NCBI GenBank assembly: GCA_041399085.1
Contig: JAWKTM010000033.1
Span: 1 to 64,000 of the forward strand
DNA: 64,000 nt
From: JAWKTM01 sp041399085
Lineage (GTDB): Bacteria > Planctomycetota > Planctomycetia > Pirellulales > Pirellulaceae
Direction: 5' to 3'
Below, one piece after another: positions 17,197-29,700 of this stretch. The stretch's first letter is position 1, and every line of letters starts with the position of its first letter. Position numbers and translations under genes: made by a program. The notes below the pieces were generated by a model that did no database searches, had not been told where the DNA came from, and saw only the letters and a list, made by a program, of their open reading frames with translations.

Positions 17197-18750
17197 CTAG
17201 CGAGTCGCCGCCATGGCTTTCGTGGGCGGCATGCGGTCCACGAACTGCGCCTCGGTGCGGATCAGTTCCGCGATGGTAGTCGCACGCAGTTTCTCCAGCA
17301 ACGCGGCATTTTCTGGTCGCGCCGCCAGATTGGTCAGTTCCTCGGGGTCGGCATCTAGATCATAAATCTCCTCCACCTCACCCGCGACCAACGTGCGAAC
17401 ATATTTATGATGTCCGTCGCGCAACATCACATACCAAGGAGTATTGCCCGTGGACATCAAACGTTCGTCGGTAGGAATGTCGTCGGTGTCGGAACCGTAT
17501 GAGCGAGCCGTGTGAGTGAATACCATGGGCGATTGCCATTCCTCTGTTTCGGGATTGTTTAGCAGTGGTCGAATGTCGCGACCATGCATTCTCCACGGTA
17601 TCTCGACGCCCGTTGTGTTCACGAAAAACTGAACCAAGTCCGGTGAGTTCACGGGATGACGGCAAACTCGGCCTTGCGGAATCACACCTGGTTGGCGAAT
17701 GATCAACGGCGATGCGATCGTGGCGTCGTAGGCAGCGATTTTTTGGCTGAAACCGTGTTCGCCCATACCGTATCCTTGATCCGCGGTATAAACGACCAAT
17801 GTATTTTCCAACTGCCCCGATTCGTCGAGGGCTTTCATCAGTCGTCCCACTCCTTCATCGATGGCCATCGCACATTCGTTGACTTGCTGGATCCAGGCGT
17901 CAAAAGCCAGTCCTGTTTTGTTCGTATCAAAATTGCCGGGCTTAACCTCGCCTTTCTTCATATACGGAGTTCCGTCCGGACCCTTGGCCCACGCTTTGGT
18001 GAGTTCAAGATAGGCTGGCTTGTCCGGCCAAGGTCCAAAGATATCATTCGGCACCTTGGCTGAGTTTCCAGCCAACTTGCCCTTGTGTCGCTCGGCGGGT
18101 GTGGTCGGGCCATGTACGGCGCCATAGCAAAGCCACAAATACCAGGGCTTCTCGGCATCGCGATTTTCGCCCTTGATATAATCCACGGCCCAATTGGTAT
18201 AGTTGTCCGTCGAGTAGCCTTCGACGCGTCGCTCGACACCATTAAATGACATGATCTGATCATAGAAGTAGTGGCCCGCATTCTCGGGATGGGCGGGACG
18301 GTTCCAAACAATCTGATGATCCCAATCGCGGCCGTAGCCCGTGTCGGTGCCCGTGTGCCATTTGCCAATTTGGGCCGTGTGATAGCCTTGCCGTCGCAAT
18401 TCGGCGGGCCAAAACGGGCACGCTGCGGGATCATACGTGCTGCCGGGGTAAGTACCGGTCATCCGCATCGACTGGACGGCATGTTGCAAGCGGCCGGTGA
18501 GCATGCTGGCTCGCGACGGCATGCACCACGCGCCCAAATAGCACCGCTCGAAACGCACGCCGGACTTTGCCAACGCATCAATGTTCGGCGTATTCACCCA
18601 GTCCGGCGCTTCGTCGTAGCAACTCAGCGTTTTGTACGATTGGTCGTCGGCATAGATGAACAAAATGTTCGGCCGCTTCGCTTCCGCCGCGGTCAAGCCG
18701 CTGGCGATGAAGAGCAGACTGAAAAGAACGAACGAGCGAATTCCGCGCAT
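17197..18750 (-). CDS. Secreted FGly-type sulfatase
   Basis: The 517-residue protein has a signal peptide (MRGIRSFVLFSLLFIASG, cut after about residue 24) and the S1 sulfatase start RPNILFIYADDQ, whose Asp pair binds calcium. It also has the active-site motif CMPSR at residues 76-80, whose Cys is turned into formylglycine, followed by ASMLTGR. Further family blocks are HTAQIGKWHTG and LVVYTADQGYGMGEHG. The substrate is likely a sulfated polysaccharide or glycan, as is typical of the many planctomycete sulfatases; the exact one cannot be read. The start at 18750 has GGAG upstream. The frame is intact. Confidence 0.93.
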   Translation of the reverse strand: MRGIRSFVLFSLLFIASGLTAAEAKRPNILFIYADDQSYKTLSCYDEAPDWVNTPNIDALAKSGVRFERCYLGAWCMPSRASMLTGRLQHAVQSMRMTGTYPGSTYDPAACPFWPAELRRQGYHTAQIGKWHTGTDTGYGRDWDHQIVWNRPAHPENAGHYFYDQIMSFNGVERRVEGYSTDNYTNWAVDYIKGENRDAEKPWYLWLCYGAVHGPTTPAERHKGKLAGNSAKVPNDIFGPWPDKPAYLELTKAWAKGPDGTPYMKKGEVKPGNFDTNKTGLAFDAWIQQVNECAMAIDEGVGRLMKALDESGQLENTLVVYTADQGYGMGEHGFSQKIAAYDATIASPLIIRQPGVIPQGRVCRHPVNSPDLVQFFVNTTGVEIPWRMHGRDIRPLLNNPETEEWQSPMVFTHTARSYGSDTDDIPTDERLMSTGNTPWYVMLRDGHHKYVRTLVAGEVEEIYDLDADPEELTNLAARPENAALLEKLRATTIAELIRTEAQFVDRMPPTKAMAATR

Positions 18751-19087
18751 GACAAACTCCGAGTGGCTTGAGGCAACGTGCGAGTCAGGTTGGCCAGTAT
18801 AGTCGCTCGGCGTGTCGCGTGACGAAACCGATGACGTACGGGCGGAGGGCGGCGATTGTGGGCGATCCGCAGGGTCGGTGCGGCGGGAGGGCTCGCTCGC
18901 CGAGTCAGTGAGGTGTTCCCGCGGAGTTGTCGCTCTAGCGAGCGGCTTCTTGAGCAAGATGTCAGATTCCGAATGGGAGACTGGCGTCTGGAGGCGAGAG
19001 AAGTAAGACTATCGCGACGGTCTTGAGGCTGCAAGAATGGTGGGCGGCGATGTGCATCGTTTTTTGGTCCACTCGCGGAGAAACAGT
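18751..19087. other. Intergenic region, nothing recognised
   Basis: This 337-base stretch lies between the divergent sulfatase and the small membrane protein gene and presumably holds both promoters. No clear promoter motif, RNA gene or repeat was seen. Confidence 0.4.
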
Positions 19088-19376
19088 ATGAAGTCACAAT
19101 TTAAGAAATCCACTCGGCGCGAGCGGCTCTCTGATTGGCGCAAAGCGTTCTTGTGGTTTCTGGGCGGGCTGCTGGGCGGGCCGGTCTGTGTCCTCGGGAT
19201 TCATGGAGTAGTGTTTGGGAATTGGGATCCTTTGGTGCATGGTTGGCCACGGTTGCTGGAATTCACGTCGTTCGTACTTGCCGGGCTGGTGGCGTTGAAG
19301 GACCGTGTACGCGTTTGCCTCGGTGTTTGGATTGTACGCAGGAATGGTGGCGTTCATAAGTATGGACTCCTGGTGA
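19088..19376 (+). pseudogene. Small membrane protein, frame break
   Basis: From ATG 19088 (GGAG upstream) the frame reads MKSQFKKSTRRERLSDWRK, then a membrane segment (FLWFLGGLLGGPVCVLGIHG) and a second (LLEFTSFVLAGLVALK). Past about 19290-19304 the hydrophobic continuation VYAFASVFGLYAGMVAFISM is in another frame and stops at 19376. One indel therefore divides a protein of about 95 residues with three membrane helices. The family is not recognised. Confidence 0.45.
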
Positions 19377-19677
19377 AGCAGAGTACCCCATCACGTCGAT
19401 GACTGATTAGCGCTTCGTGGAATGCCGGCGGTCTCTGGAGTAATTGTGGGAACGACAGTGCGATACCTTGCGTTGGCAACTATCTCGCATGAAGTAAATA
19501 AAATCGAAGAACCGGCAAGCGAGAAACACGATCGCAAAAAGTGATGCAATAAATTGAATATTGTGTTCTTCACGCTGATAGCGATACCGCGCTCTATTTC
19601 GCCAGCATTGGGATCAACATGACGCCGCTGCTACGGTATCATGGAGGCCACGCGGGATACCGCGCATGGCAAATCAT
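19377..19677. other. Intergenic region, one doubtful short frame
   Basis: About 300 bases between the small membrane gene and the convergent TPR gene. A 40-codon frame (19422-19544) ending in a charged tail could be a lost end of the membrane protein but has no support of its own. Nothing else was seen. Confidence 0.3.
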
Positions 19678-20937
19678 TTACGGCGATCCGCTTGGGTGCA
19701 TGCCCTCCGCAATGCGCGGCGTTGTCAATCGGTACCTCGCCTTTTCCGATCGAGCGTACTGGCTAATCCGCGAACGGGCTACACGTCCGTGAGACCATCT
19801 AAGGAGGCGCGGGTGGGTTTCGGCTAAGAACGGCCTCAGGTATTCGGCGTCGCTTCCTTCGCGCGCGGCGTGGTCAAAGAACGTCTTGGGCGCGTTCCAC
19901 TTGGCCGTCTGATGTATAGGATGCCGACCAGGAACAGCAGGTCGGCGTTTTGTTGGTCTAGCAAGGCACTTTGAGCCACGGCTTCCATGCGAGACTGTTT
20001 CGTCAAAAGATTGTCGCCATAGAGTTCGTCGAGTGCGATTGTGTCCGCCGGAATGTCCTTGGAGAGCAACACACCGGAGCTTGAAGGCTTTAAAAGCGTC
20101 AAAATTGATGGTGGCGACAAATGCGTGGCCTTCGCGAAAGTAGGCGGCGGCCATGTCTGGCGCGGAAGCCACGGCCGATTTGTAGCGATCTAACGCCGAC
20201 GCGAAACGTTGTTGAGCGAACAAGCGGTCTCCTTGTTCAATCCATTGACGAGCCCGAGCTTGCGAAGTGGCGTTGGACTGCCGCAAATTGTCCACGACTT
20301 GTTGCAGGTCGTTTCGGGGCGTGGATGAATCCACGGTGAGCGCTTTCGCGATCGCGGCTATGGCGGATGCTTCGTCGTGATAAACGAACAGCGGTTGTTG
20401 CTCGCTGTCCTTCGGCGGAGCGATGACGTAGTTCGTCGGACGTGATACGGTGTTCGCGGATCGAGCGAATGAATACGTCGGTTCGTTCGCCGCGGCAATC
20501 AATGGTGACGCGACCTCGGGGCCAGCATTTGCAAAACCATAGTACGAGTAACCATAGCCGTAAGGCATATAGCAAGGCGACGTATATATGGGTGTGTATA
20601 CTCGATAGGTTGGCGCGCAGTAGCGATATGAGTAGACCGGGTACGAACAAGAGCCGAAGCTAAGCGGCCCGATCGAGACGCCGAATCGAAATGAACTATA
20701 AGACGAATACCGAGGCCAGTAGGAATATCGGGGCGCATAATAGCGGTAGCTGTAGCGCGGCGCATAACCATGCCAATGGCCATGATGGTGGCGATGAAAC
20801 GGCCAGCCCACCGTTTGTGTCGGAATCGCGCCGGATCGCGCCGTTCCCAATAACTGGAACGGATCGCCCGCCGAAGCTTGGCTGGCAACCGTCAGTAATA
20901 GCCCCAGCGTCCAAGCAAAAATCAATCCGCGTGACAT
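19678..20937 (-). CDS. Secreted Tyr/His-rich TPR protein, two frame breaks
   Basis: A signal peptide (MSRGLIFAWTLGLLLTVASQ) is followed by a His-rich stretch (HRHHHGHWHG) and a Tyr/Arg/Ser/Pro-rich low-complexity region to about residue 130. After a linker comes a TPR-like helical region (ARQWIEQGDRLFAQQRFASALDRYKSAVASAPDMAAAYFREGHAFV). Near 20090 the frame changes: the continuation SGVLLSKDIPADTIALDELYGDN...LLFLVGILY is in a second frame and returns to the first near 19920 (QTAKWNAPKTFFDHAAREGSDAEYLRPFLAE). The true stop may lie near 19820 rather than 19678. The protein is predicted periplasmic or surface-exposed; its role is unknown. Confidence 0.7.
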   Translation of the reverse strand: MSRGLIFAWTLGLLLTVASQASAGDPFQLLGTARSGAIPTQTVGWPFHRHHHGHWHGYAPRYSYRYYAPRYSYWPRYSSYSSFRFGVSIGPLSFGSCSYPVYSYRYCAPTYRVYTPIYTSPCYMPYGYGYSYYGFANAGPEVASPLIAAANEPTYSFARSANTVSRPTNYVIAPPKDSEQQPLFVYHDEASAIAAIAKALTVDSSTPRNDLQQVVDNLRQSNATSQARARQWIEQGDRLFAQQRFASALDRYKSAVASAPDMAAAYFREGHAFVATINFDAFKAFKLRCVALQGHSGGHNRTRRTLWRQSFDETVSHGSRGSKCLARPTKRRPAVPGRHPIHQTAKWNAPKTFFDHAAREGSDAEYLRPFLAETHPRLLRWSHGRVARSRISQYARSEKARYRLTTPRIAEGMHPSGSP

Positions 20938-21158
20938 GTTTCGCCTCTTCCTTTACGAGTTCACCGCCCGTGTTTCGTTGACTCCGATTCAAGTGCGTGA
21001 CGCCGGTTCGACTTCGACGCCTCCGGCATTATCTCGGTTTGGCGAAAATACCGCAAGTTGAACGGGTCGCCGCCGTGGGGCTTGGCTCGTAAGATTCTCT
21101 GCGGGTTATCGCAGGATATCGAGTGATTCCGCCTCTAAACGCTGACGCTTTGTCGAGC

Positions 21159-23466
21159 ATGCAACAAGACTTATTCAATCGCGAACCCGATCCATGGGAG
21201 CTGGACGACACGAGTGAGCGGTTAGTCGCTCAAGTGGTCTTTGCCGAAGCGCGTTCGGTCCGTTCCGATGCGGTCCCCGATGCGCTTGCGTCCGCTTGTC
21301 GAAACGGTCGCCAGGTTCGAGTGCCATTGGGACGAGGCGATCGGCCGATGACTGCGTACGTCGTTCGGCTCGAAAACCGGATGAAGCTCGATCCGGATCC
21401 TTGAAGGAGATCCAGTCGGTTTTGGATGACGCGGCGTTGGTCGGGCCTCCGATGTTGCGGCTGACCAGTGGATGGCCGACTACTATCTCTGTCCGCTCGG
21501 CCAAGTGTTGGAAGGAGTCGTGCCAGCCAGCGTCCGAGGGCAAGCCGGGACGCGGGAACGAATGTTCTTGTCCGTGCCGACGAACGTGGCCGCGCGGCTG
21601 ACTCAGCTCAAGTTGCCGCCGAAGCAGGCTCACATTCTCAAGGTCTTGGCTGGCTCGCCACGGCCGATGTTAATGCCCGAATTGATGCTGGCCGCTGGTT
21701 GCACGGCCGGGCCGATCAAACAACTGCGTGAAAAGAAGCTGGTTGTCGAGCAGTCGAAACGTGTGAATACGACCGAACTGGCGCAGACGGTTGAGGATCG
21801 CGAAGCGCATCTGGATTTGAATGAAGACCAGCAACAAGCGTTGCGAACGATTTTGGCCATGATCGACTCGGGACAACATCATACCGCGCTGATGCACGGC
21901 GTCACGGGCAGCGGTAAGACCGAGGTGTATATTCGTGCCATCGAACACGTAATTAGCTTTGGTCGACAAGCCATTGTCTTAGTACCCGAAATCAGTCTCA
22001 CTCCTCAAACCGTTAAACGGTTTCGGTCTCGCTTCGATCGCGTGGCCGTGTTGCACAGCCATCTCTCGCCAGCCGATCGGCATTGGCAGTGGCGTCGCAT
22101 TGTGGATCGGGAAGTCGATGTGATTGTGGGAGCGCGCAGCGCGGTGTTCGCCCCCACGCCTCATTTGGGGCTGATTGTGATTGATGAAGAGCATGACGGC
22201 TCGTTCAAACAGGATTCGCCCCCAGGTACCAAAGTCGCTCGTCGCCGCGCGCAAATGGAGAGTGTGCCGTTGGTATTGGGCTCGGCCACGCCGTCGCTCG
22301 AAAGTTGGTTGGCGGCTCAACGCGGCGGCGAATACCAATTGGATTCTGATATGCCGCCGCCTTTTGCTGGTAATTTGCCGCATGTGGGAACCGGTCGACT
22401 TGCGAACGAATTCCACAGCCGCCAGACGCGAGGCGTCCGCCAGACCGTTGCGCAAGCGATCCACCAAACGCTGGTGTGGCAAGTCATCTTGCTGTTGAAT
22501 CGTCGAGTTTCGCGACGGCGATTCAGTGTCCAGCATGTGGAAACATAAATCAAATGTCCCGACTGTGACCTCGCGTTGACGCATCATCGTAATGAGGAAA
22601 GGCCGTCTGCCATTATTGTGATTATGAGATTAAGGCTCCGGACAAATGTCCGGACTGTAGATTCGACGGGATTCGCTATAGCGGGTGACACGCAAAAATT
22701 GACCAGTGCAGCAAGATTTAATGTTTCTCTTGCGGATGGACTGCTTGTTAAATGAGCAGCGAAAAGCATGAAGAAGCCTTTGGCCAAGAGTTCGTCGCAG
22801 CAGGTGAAAAATAGTAGGCGCCCGATGATGCGAAGGACTCGACTTTCCAAATGTTACGCCGTTCGGTATTGTCAATGCCGATACCGCGTTGCGCACTTCC
22901 CTGATTTCCGGCTGAGGACAGACAGCTTCAGTTGGTGACCGGTTGCTGGGCGGACAGGACGCGGTGATAAAGGCCGCGTCTTGGTGCAGACGTTCAGCCC
23001 CGACCTGCGGCGATCATCGCGGCGGCGACACGACCTTATCTCACATTCGCGGCGGGCGAACTGCCGACGCGGGGGATTCGGCTATCCGCCCTATATGTCA
23101 TTGATCCGTCTAATCTTTCGTGGCGGTTCGGAAACATTAACCGAGCAATTCGCTCACTCGATCGCCGACCGGCTGATGGAACTGCGAGATCAAGGCGCGT
23201 CACGGCGACAACGGGCGACTTGTCTGCTTCAGACGCATGAATCCTGGCTCGGATAACTTGACCGATGAATTCGAGAGCGTGCGGATCCTGAGGGCCGCTC
23301 CCGCTCCGGTGCCAAGCTGCGTGAGGAAGTTTCGCTTTCACATTTTGATGTTGGGGCCCGACGGCGCTTCAACTTCGGCGGTTTGTTCGCCAAGCGACGG
23401 AGAATGCCAAGACGCCCGACGACACACTCTGGGCCCGTCGACGTCGACCCGTCTGATCTGCTGTAG
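21159..23466 (+). pseudogene. priA: Primosomal helicase PriA, full length but many frame breaks
   Basis: The region encodes PriA, the replication-restart helicase, read in changing frames. Seen in order are VAQVVFAEA and VPDALASA, RVRVPLGRGDRPMTAYVV, the ATPase part in one intact run at 21472-22380 (HGVTGSGKTEVYIRAIEHV, LVPEISLTPQTVKRF, VIVGARSAVFAP, IDEEHDGSFKQD, LGSATPSLESW), zinc-binding CPAC / CPDCDLALTHHRNEERPSA / APDKCPDC pieces at 22520-22690, VNADTALR, GRGDKGRVLVQTFSP, FGYPPYMSLIRLIF, and the end PDDTLWAVDVDPSDLL. The span of about 2.3 kb equals an intact priA, so only small indels have accumulated, at least ten and mostly after 22380. True decay and poor consensus are both possible. 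Confidence 0.85.
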
Positions 23467-23786
23467 TGGCCGAGATGCTACGAAAGCGGCGAATGTGACT
23501 GTGAGAGTCAAAATGGTATCGTGCATCCCTGCCAGAAGGGTGTGCGGAGTGGTTTGCGGCAAATCTTTGCGGAATTCGCAACGCGAATTTAATCTGGCGC
23601 TGGCTGTCGTTTTTGGCGCGAATTAAGATCATCGCCATTCGCCGCGCGACGCCGCTGCTCGCTTCAATCTGCCCGAGCGAGTCTCTGGCGCTTTCGGCGT
23701 GCGACTTTCCCACGGCTCGGCAACCTGTTTGTCGCGCCGGATGACCCCTCTGTGGATGTCCGCGATTTCCTTGAGTGAGATGTTGT
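23467..23786. other. Gap before the giant surface gene
   Basis: About 320 bases with no gene, hairpin or repeat that can be supported. The promoter of the giant gene probably lies here. Confidence 0.35.
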
Positions 23787-26700
23787 ATGCGAGAGATCTC
23801 CGCGCGCTTAGCTTCCGTGACTGCTTCTCGTCTGCGTCGCTTGCGACGCAATCTGTTCGCCACGGGGATCGACGAGGCCCGCTGTGTGAAGAAACGGATG
23901 CGAACACCGCTGCTGGAGCTGCTTGAGGACCGTCGTGTGTTCGCCAGCGATTGGCAGAATCCACTGTTCCGTCTGGATATCAACGACGACGCGGACGTGT
24001 CGCCGATCGACGCGTTGGTGATTATCAACGACTTGAATTCCAACGGCTCGCGGACGCTGAACGAACCGATCGAAAATAACTCGCCCTCGGTCTTTTACCT
24101 CGACTCGAACGCCGACGGCGAAGTTTCCCCGATCGACGTGCTATTAGTGATCAACCATTTGAATGAGCGGCCGACACAGCTCGGCGCTTCGCTGGATTTG
24201 GCGGTCGATTCGGGCGAATCCAACACGGATCAAATCACGAACGACGGGCGGATTCGCGGACAAGTGGATCTGAACGGCGGCTCGGCCACTATGGCTCGCG
24301 TGCGAGTGAACCGCAATCAAGTGGTCGACATCCCGATCGACGCGAACGGCGAGTTTACGATCGACCCGGCGTCGATCGAGGGCTTTGCGGACGGCGAGAT
24401 TCGCGTTGGCATGTTCGTGGCCGGATCGGCGGGCGGCCAATCGCTGACTCAGTTGCGATTCACACTCGACACGCAAGCTCCCCAGTTGGCGCCACTGGCA
24501 CTGAATGCCGTCGACGACACGGGGCCGAGCAACAGCGATGGTGTCACTCGCGTCGCCGCGCCGCGCGTGTTCGTCGGCGCGGAAGCGGGCTCGCACGTGT
24601 TGGTCGACATCAATGGTTCGACGGAAATCGACGAGATCAGCTCGGGGCCCGGCGAACGCACGCTCGATACGTTGCCCGATGGCGCTTACACGATTCAAGC
24701 CAGAGTGCGCGACGTGGCGGGAAACACGCGGCAAGCGTCGCCATTGTCTTTGGTGATTGATACCGCGGCGCCGACGCTCGCAACGTTGGACCTCGCCGAA
24801 ACCTCCGACTCGGGAGCTCGCGGCGATAAGCGAACTGGCGCGGCGCGCGTTACGCTGGTCGGTCAAACCGAACCGAATCTGGCTGTCACCGTTGCCGGCG
24901 CGGCCCAGACGGTGCGAGCCGATGGCGATGGTCTGTTCCGCGTGCCCAACGTGGCATTGCAAGTCGGCGACAACCAGTTCGAAGCCCAAGCGATGGACTT
25001 GGCCGGGAACTCGAGTAGCTTGATTTCCACCGTGACTCGAGCGGCCGAAGCCACGATGATCGATCCCGTGCTGCGCTGGAATCAAGCCGCGCTCGAAGCC
25101 ATTCGATCGGACGCGACAGCTCCGCCCGTCGCCACGCGCGGCTTGGCCATGATGAGCATTGCCATGCTGGACGTGGTGAATGCGGTCGAAGGGACGGCCA
25201 GTTATTTGGTGTCGCTGAAGCCGACGGGCGACGTGGCGATCGAGGCCGCGATTTCCGCCGCGGCCGCCGAAGTGCTCACGTATCTTTATCCGGCGCAGGC
25301 GGCCGCCATTCAAACGGTACATAACGCGGTGTTGGCCGAGGTGCCCGACGGAGATGCCGAGACGGCGGGCGTCGCATTTGGCGAGTTGGTTGGCGAGGCG
25401 GTGATTGCCTTGCGTGCGAACGATGGCTGGAATCGCTTCGTCGAGCATCCGGTTGGCAAGGAGCTAGGCGACTGGCAGCCGACGGCGCCGATGTACGACG
25501 TGCCTCTGCTGCCGCAATGGGGCCAGTTGACTCCGTTTGGAATTGCCGATGTCGCGGCGATGTCGCCGGCTGGTCCGCCCGAATTAGCTTCGGCTGAGTA
25601 CGCCGCGGCGCTCAACGAAGTCAAGTCGCTTGGCGCGGCGAACAGCACCACACGGACGGCCGACCAAACCGAGATCGCTCGTTTCTGGGCCGATGGCGCC
25701 GGTTCGTATACTCCGCCTGGTCATTGGAATCAAATCGCGTTGGAACTGGCCAGAACGACGAGCCAGGCGTTGGCGAGAACGCACGGCTGTTTGCCGTTGA
25801 ACATCGCATTGGGCGACGCGGGAGTCGTGGCTTGGAATGTGAAGTACGGGTTTGACTTCTGGCGACCCATTACGGCCATTCAAAACGCAGCCTTAGATGG
25901 CAATCTCGATACGGCCGCTCAAGCCAATTGGACTCCGCTGCTGATCTCGCCCGCGTTCCCCGAGTATGTGTCGGGCCACAGCACGTTCAGCGGCGCGGCC
26001 GAATCCGTGTTGACTTCCTATTTCGGCGACGATCGCGGATTCTCGACCACTTCGTTCGGTTTGCCCGGCGTCACACGGAGCTTTACCAGCATTCATGAGG
26101 CCGCCGAGGAAGCCGGCCGTAGCCGCATCTATGGTGGTATCCACTATGAGTTTTCCAACCAAGATGGGCTGAACACCGGACGCGCGATCGCCGCCGAGGT
26201 GCTGGAGCGGTTTAGTGTCAGCGACGATGTACGGGCCCCGCAGATTGTGTTTCTTGAGCCAAATAACAATGGGGTTTTCGCCGCGAATCCCACAATCCAA
26301 GGATGGGCCGTCGATAACCTTTCGGGCGTGGCGTCCGTCGAAGCGAAAGTCGATGGCGGAGGTTTCAGCGCGGTGACGCTCGACAGCAACGGGCGTTTTC
26401 AGTTCCAGCCGGCATTGGCCGTCGATGGCTCGGCCGATGGAAGTCATGGAATTCGCTTCCGCGCGACCGACAAATTAGGACTAGTGTCGGATGAGTTTGA
26501 ATTCACATTCAACCTGGATACGGTCGCCCCAACGATCACCGTTGATTCGCCAGCATCCGGTTCCGCGGTCGCGGCCGGCACGCGACTGCAAGGAACGGCT
26601 CAAGGCACGGGCTCGAAGCTCGTTGCGTTGAACTATCGTATCGATGGCGGTTCGACAACGCCGATCTCATTCAATCCAGCCACCGGCGGGTTTACTCGGG

Positions 26701-29700
26701 ATCTGGACCTATCTCATCTAGGCGTGGGCAATCATTCGTTGGTAGTCACCGCGCGCGACGAAGCGGGCTTCACGGCCACACAAACCGTTGCGTTTCAGAT
26801 CGCGGCTGCCTTGCCATTAGAGATCACCTCTCATACACCGCCCGCCGGCGCTAGCGATGTGGGTGTGACGTTCCGACCCCAAGTCTACTTTTCACGGCCC
26901 GTTCAAGCGTCGACTCTCACCGCCAGCAGTTTCTATATGACCGATGCGGCGGGCGTCGTCCTGCCGAGCACGATTGTGGTTTCGCCAGACGGAACATTCG
27001 CCTGGCTATTTCCCCAGAACGCCATGCCGGGCGGAGCGACGGTTGCCGTTCATTTGAAGGGCGATCTCATCCTAACAGCGGATGGGGTCGCGCTGGACGC
27101 GGATGGGGATGGGACCGCGGGGGGCGATTACGCCTATCGTTTTACAACGGTCAGCCGCACCACGGTTCCCGGAACGAGTCTCGCCGGCCTGGTTGTGGAT
27201 CCGGGCGACGATCTCAAGCCCATGACGTACGACGATACGCGTTCCGGTCCAGATGGCATTCCTCACACTGCCGACGATCTCTTTTTGAATCCCATTGTGG
27301 GAGCCAAGATTTACATCTTGGGACGCGAAGATGAGTTCGTATTCACGGATTCCGAAGGTCGCTTCTCATTCGCGTCCGTGCCGGCCGGTAACATTAAACT
27401 GGCGATCGACGGACGCACGGCGACCAATGCGCCCGACGGCACGTTCTGGCCGGAAATGGTGATGGATTTGGACATGGAGGCGGGCCGAGCGAATACGGTG
27501 ATGGGAACCATGGGAACCCAGGCCGAACGCGAGGCGAATCTCGACCGTCCGGAAGTCTACTTGCCTCGCCTAAAAAATGCGATTCTTACACCCATTTCCA
27601 CCGACGAACCAACCGTCGTGACGGTGAATGCCGAGAGCGCTCCGAATCTTACGGACGAACAACGGCAGTATCTCAAGCTGGAAGTCCAGCCTGGCAGTGT
27701 GATCGGCGAGGATGGATTGCCGATCGAGAATCCACAGGTCGGTCTGAGTACTGTGCCGCCCGAGTTGGTGCGAGACATGTTGCCTCCGGGACTGTTGCAA
27801 CACACGTTCGATATCACGATCCAGGCTCCTGGCGCGGTTGCCTTCTCGCCCCCCGCACGTTTGACGTTTCCCAATATTTTCAACGCTCCGGCTGGCAGCC
27901 AAGTCGAGTTCTTGTCGTTCGATCACACCACCGGACGTTTGGTATTTGAGGGAACCGCCACGGTTTCGGAAGATGGTAACAGTGTGACCACGGACCCCGG
28001 AACTGGCATTACGAAGCCCGGTTGGCACGGCGGACCACCGCCGGGAACCGAGACCAAGCCGCCTAAGAAGCCCGAGCCGAAGTGTGAGGCGTGGAACTCG
28101 GACGATACGTGGGCACTGGCCAGTGCCTTGACGCAAGCGCTCAAACAACTGACGAACTTCCGTGGGATCATCAAAACCGGGCTGGATGCCGTCACGGCCG
28201 TAGCTCAACTCCGTTCGACCGTGGATCAATTACAGAAGGACTGGAAAGCCGGCAGCCTCTCGCGCGAAGGACTCATAGCTGGTTTACAAGGATTGAACGC
28301 CACAAAGAACTTCGCCAAGTCAGCTTATGAGAACTTCACGGCAACCAATCCGCTGAACAAGCTGGGAAATTCCATTGCGGCGATCGTCAAGGTGGCAAAC
28401 ACCGCGCTGGATCGGATCGCGGCTCGCGGCCCGCAGTGCTTGGGCGTCGGCGGCAGCATCGCCACGAACATTGCTCGCGAGGTCTTAACACTGGCCGACC
28501 GAATGTTGGGCAACATTCTGGATTTGGAAAAGAGCATTCGCAACGCGCCGTTAACCGCGGTTTGCTTGGTATTTGAAAGCTTGCTGAACCAAGTCTCCAA
28601 CGCCCAAACCGGTGCGGGCGAAGGCGAGGGCGAAGGCCCGACGCCGTTGACGGACGAGGAATTGGATGCCGCGTTGCAATCCATTATCGACGCCTCGGAC
28701 GACTTTATCGCCGGCAATCAGACGGTGATGGAGGCCATCGATTCGAACACCGGCGATGCGAATGGGGAACTGGATACGTTGGATGAAGACTTGGTGTCGC
28801 CGTTGGTTGTGGGCGACGGCGCCGTGAAATTGGGATACTGGCGCGTGTTGGTGGGAACCACGGAAATCCGGGGACGCACGAACGAGTCGGGCATTATCAA
28901 CCCGCTGCCTTTCCTGCCGCCGGAAACCCCCTATCGCTTTGAGATCTATGATTTCGCTCATCAAGTTGTTTCGACGTCCATTGGTGTCTCGGCCGTTTCC
29001 GGGACCGACACGGAACTGGCCCCGTTCCGCTCCGAAACGTTGATCGGCGAACCGGACTTGGACATGGATGGCTTGGCGGATTTGGCCGAGCGGATCGTGG
29101 GTACGGCGATCGACCGAGTGGACACGGACGGCGATGGAATTGCGGACTTTGCCGAACTCGAACAAGGCCTAAACCCGTTGGGCAATCGCCCCTTCGCGAC
29201 TGGCGTGGTGGGCAGTTTGCCGCTCAATGGCGAAGCGCGAGAGATCGTGATCGAGGGCGGATTGGCCAACGATCAGTCGCAGACGGCCTATTTGGCGACG
29301 GGCAGTTTTGGGTTGGCGATCGTGGATGTGTCGCGTTTTCAACAACCATTGTTAATTAGTGAGATCGATCTTCCGGGTAGCAACGTGGACGTGTCGGTGG
29401 ATTCGCGGCTGGGGATTGCCGTCGTCGCTTCCGATGTGGGATTGCATGTGGTGGATGTGAGTATGCCCTCGGAGCCTCAACTTCTGCAAACCCTGCGAGG
29501 GAATTTTACTCATGTGGAGGTAATGGATGGGTTGGCATTCACCGCGGTTGGCGGCGGATTGCGGGTTTATGATTTGCTGACCGGCGAACGAGTGTTGGCT
29601 GGTTCCGTTTCTGGTGACTCCATTGTGGGAATGGCTCGCGAAGGCTCGCGGTTCTATTTCCGTTCGTCGACCGGCGATCTCACGATTGTGGATTTCGAGT

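Noticed and set aside
24144..25448. 434-codon minus-strand frame inside the giant gene
   Set aside because: It is the His/Arg/Gln-rich complement of the dockerin and Ig-like region; no start site or domain.
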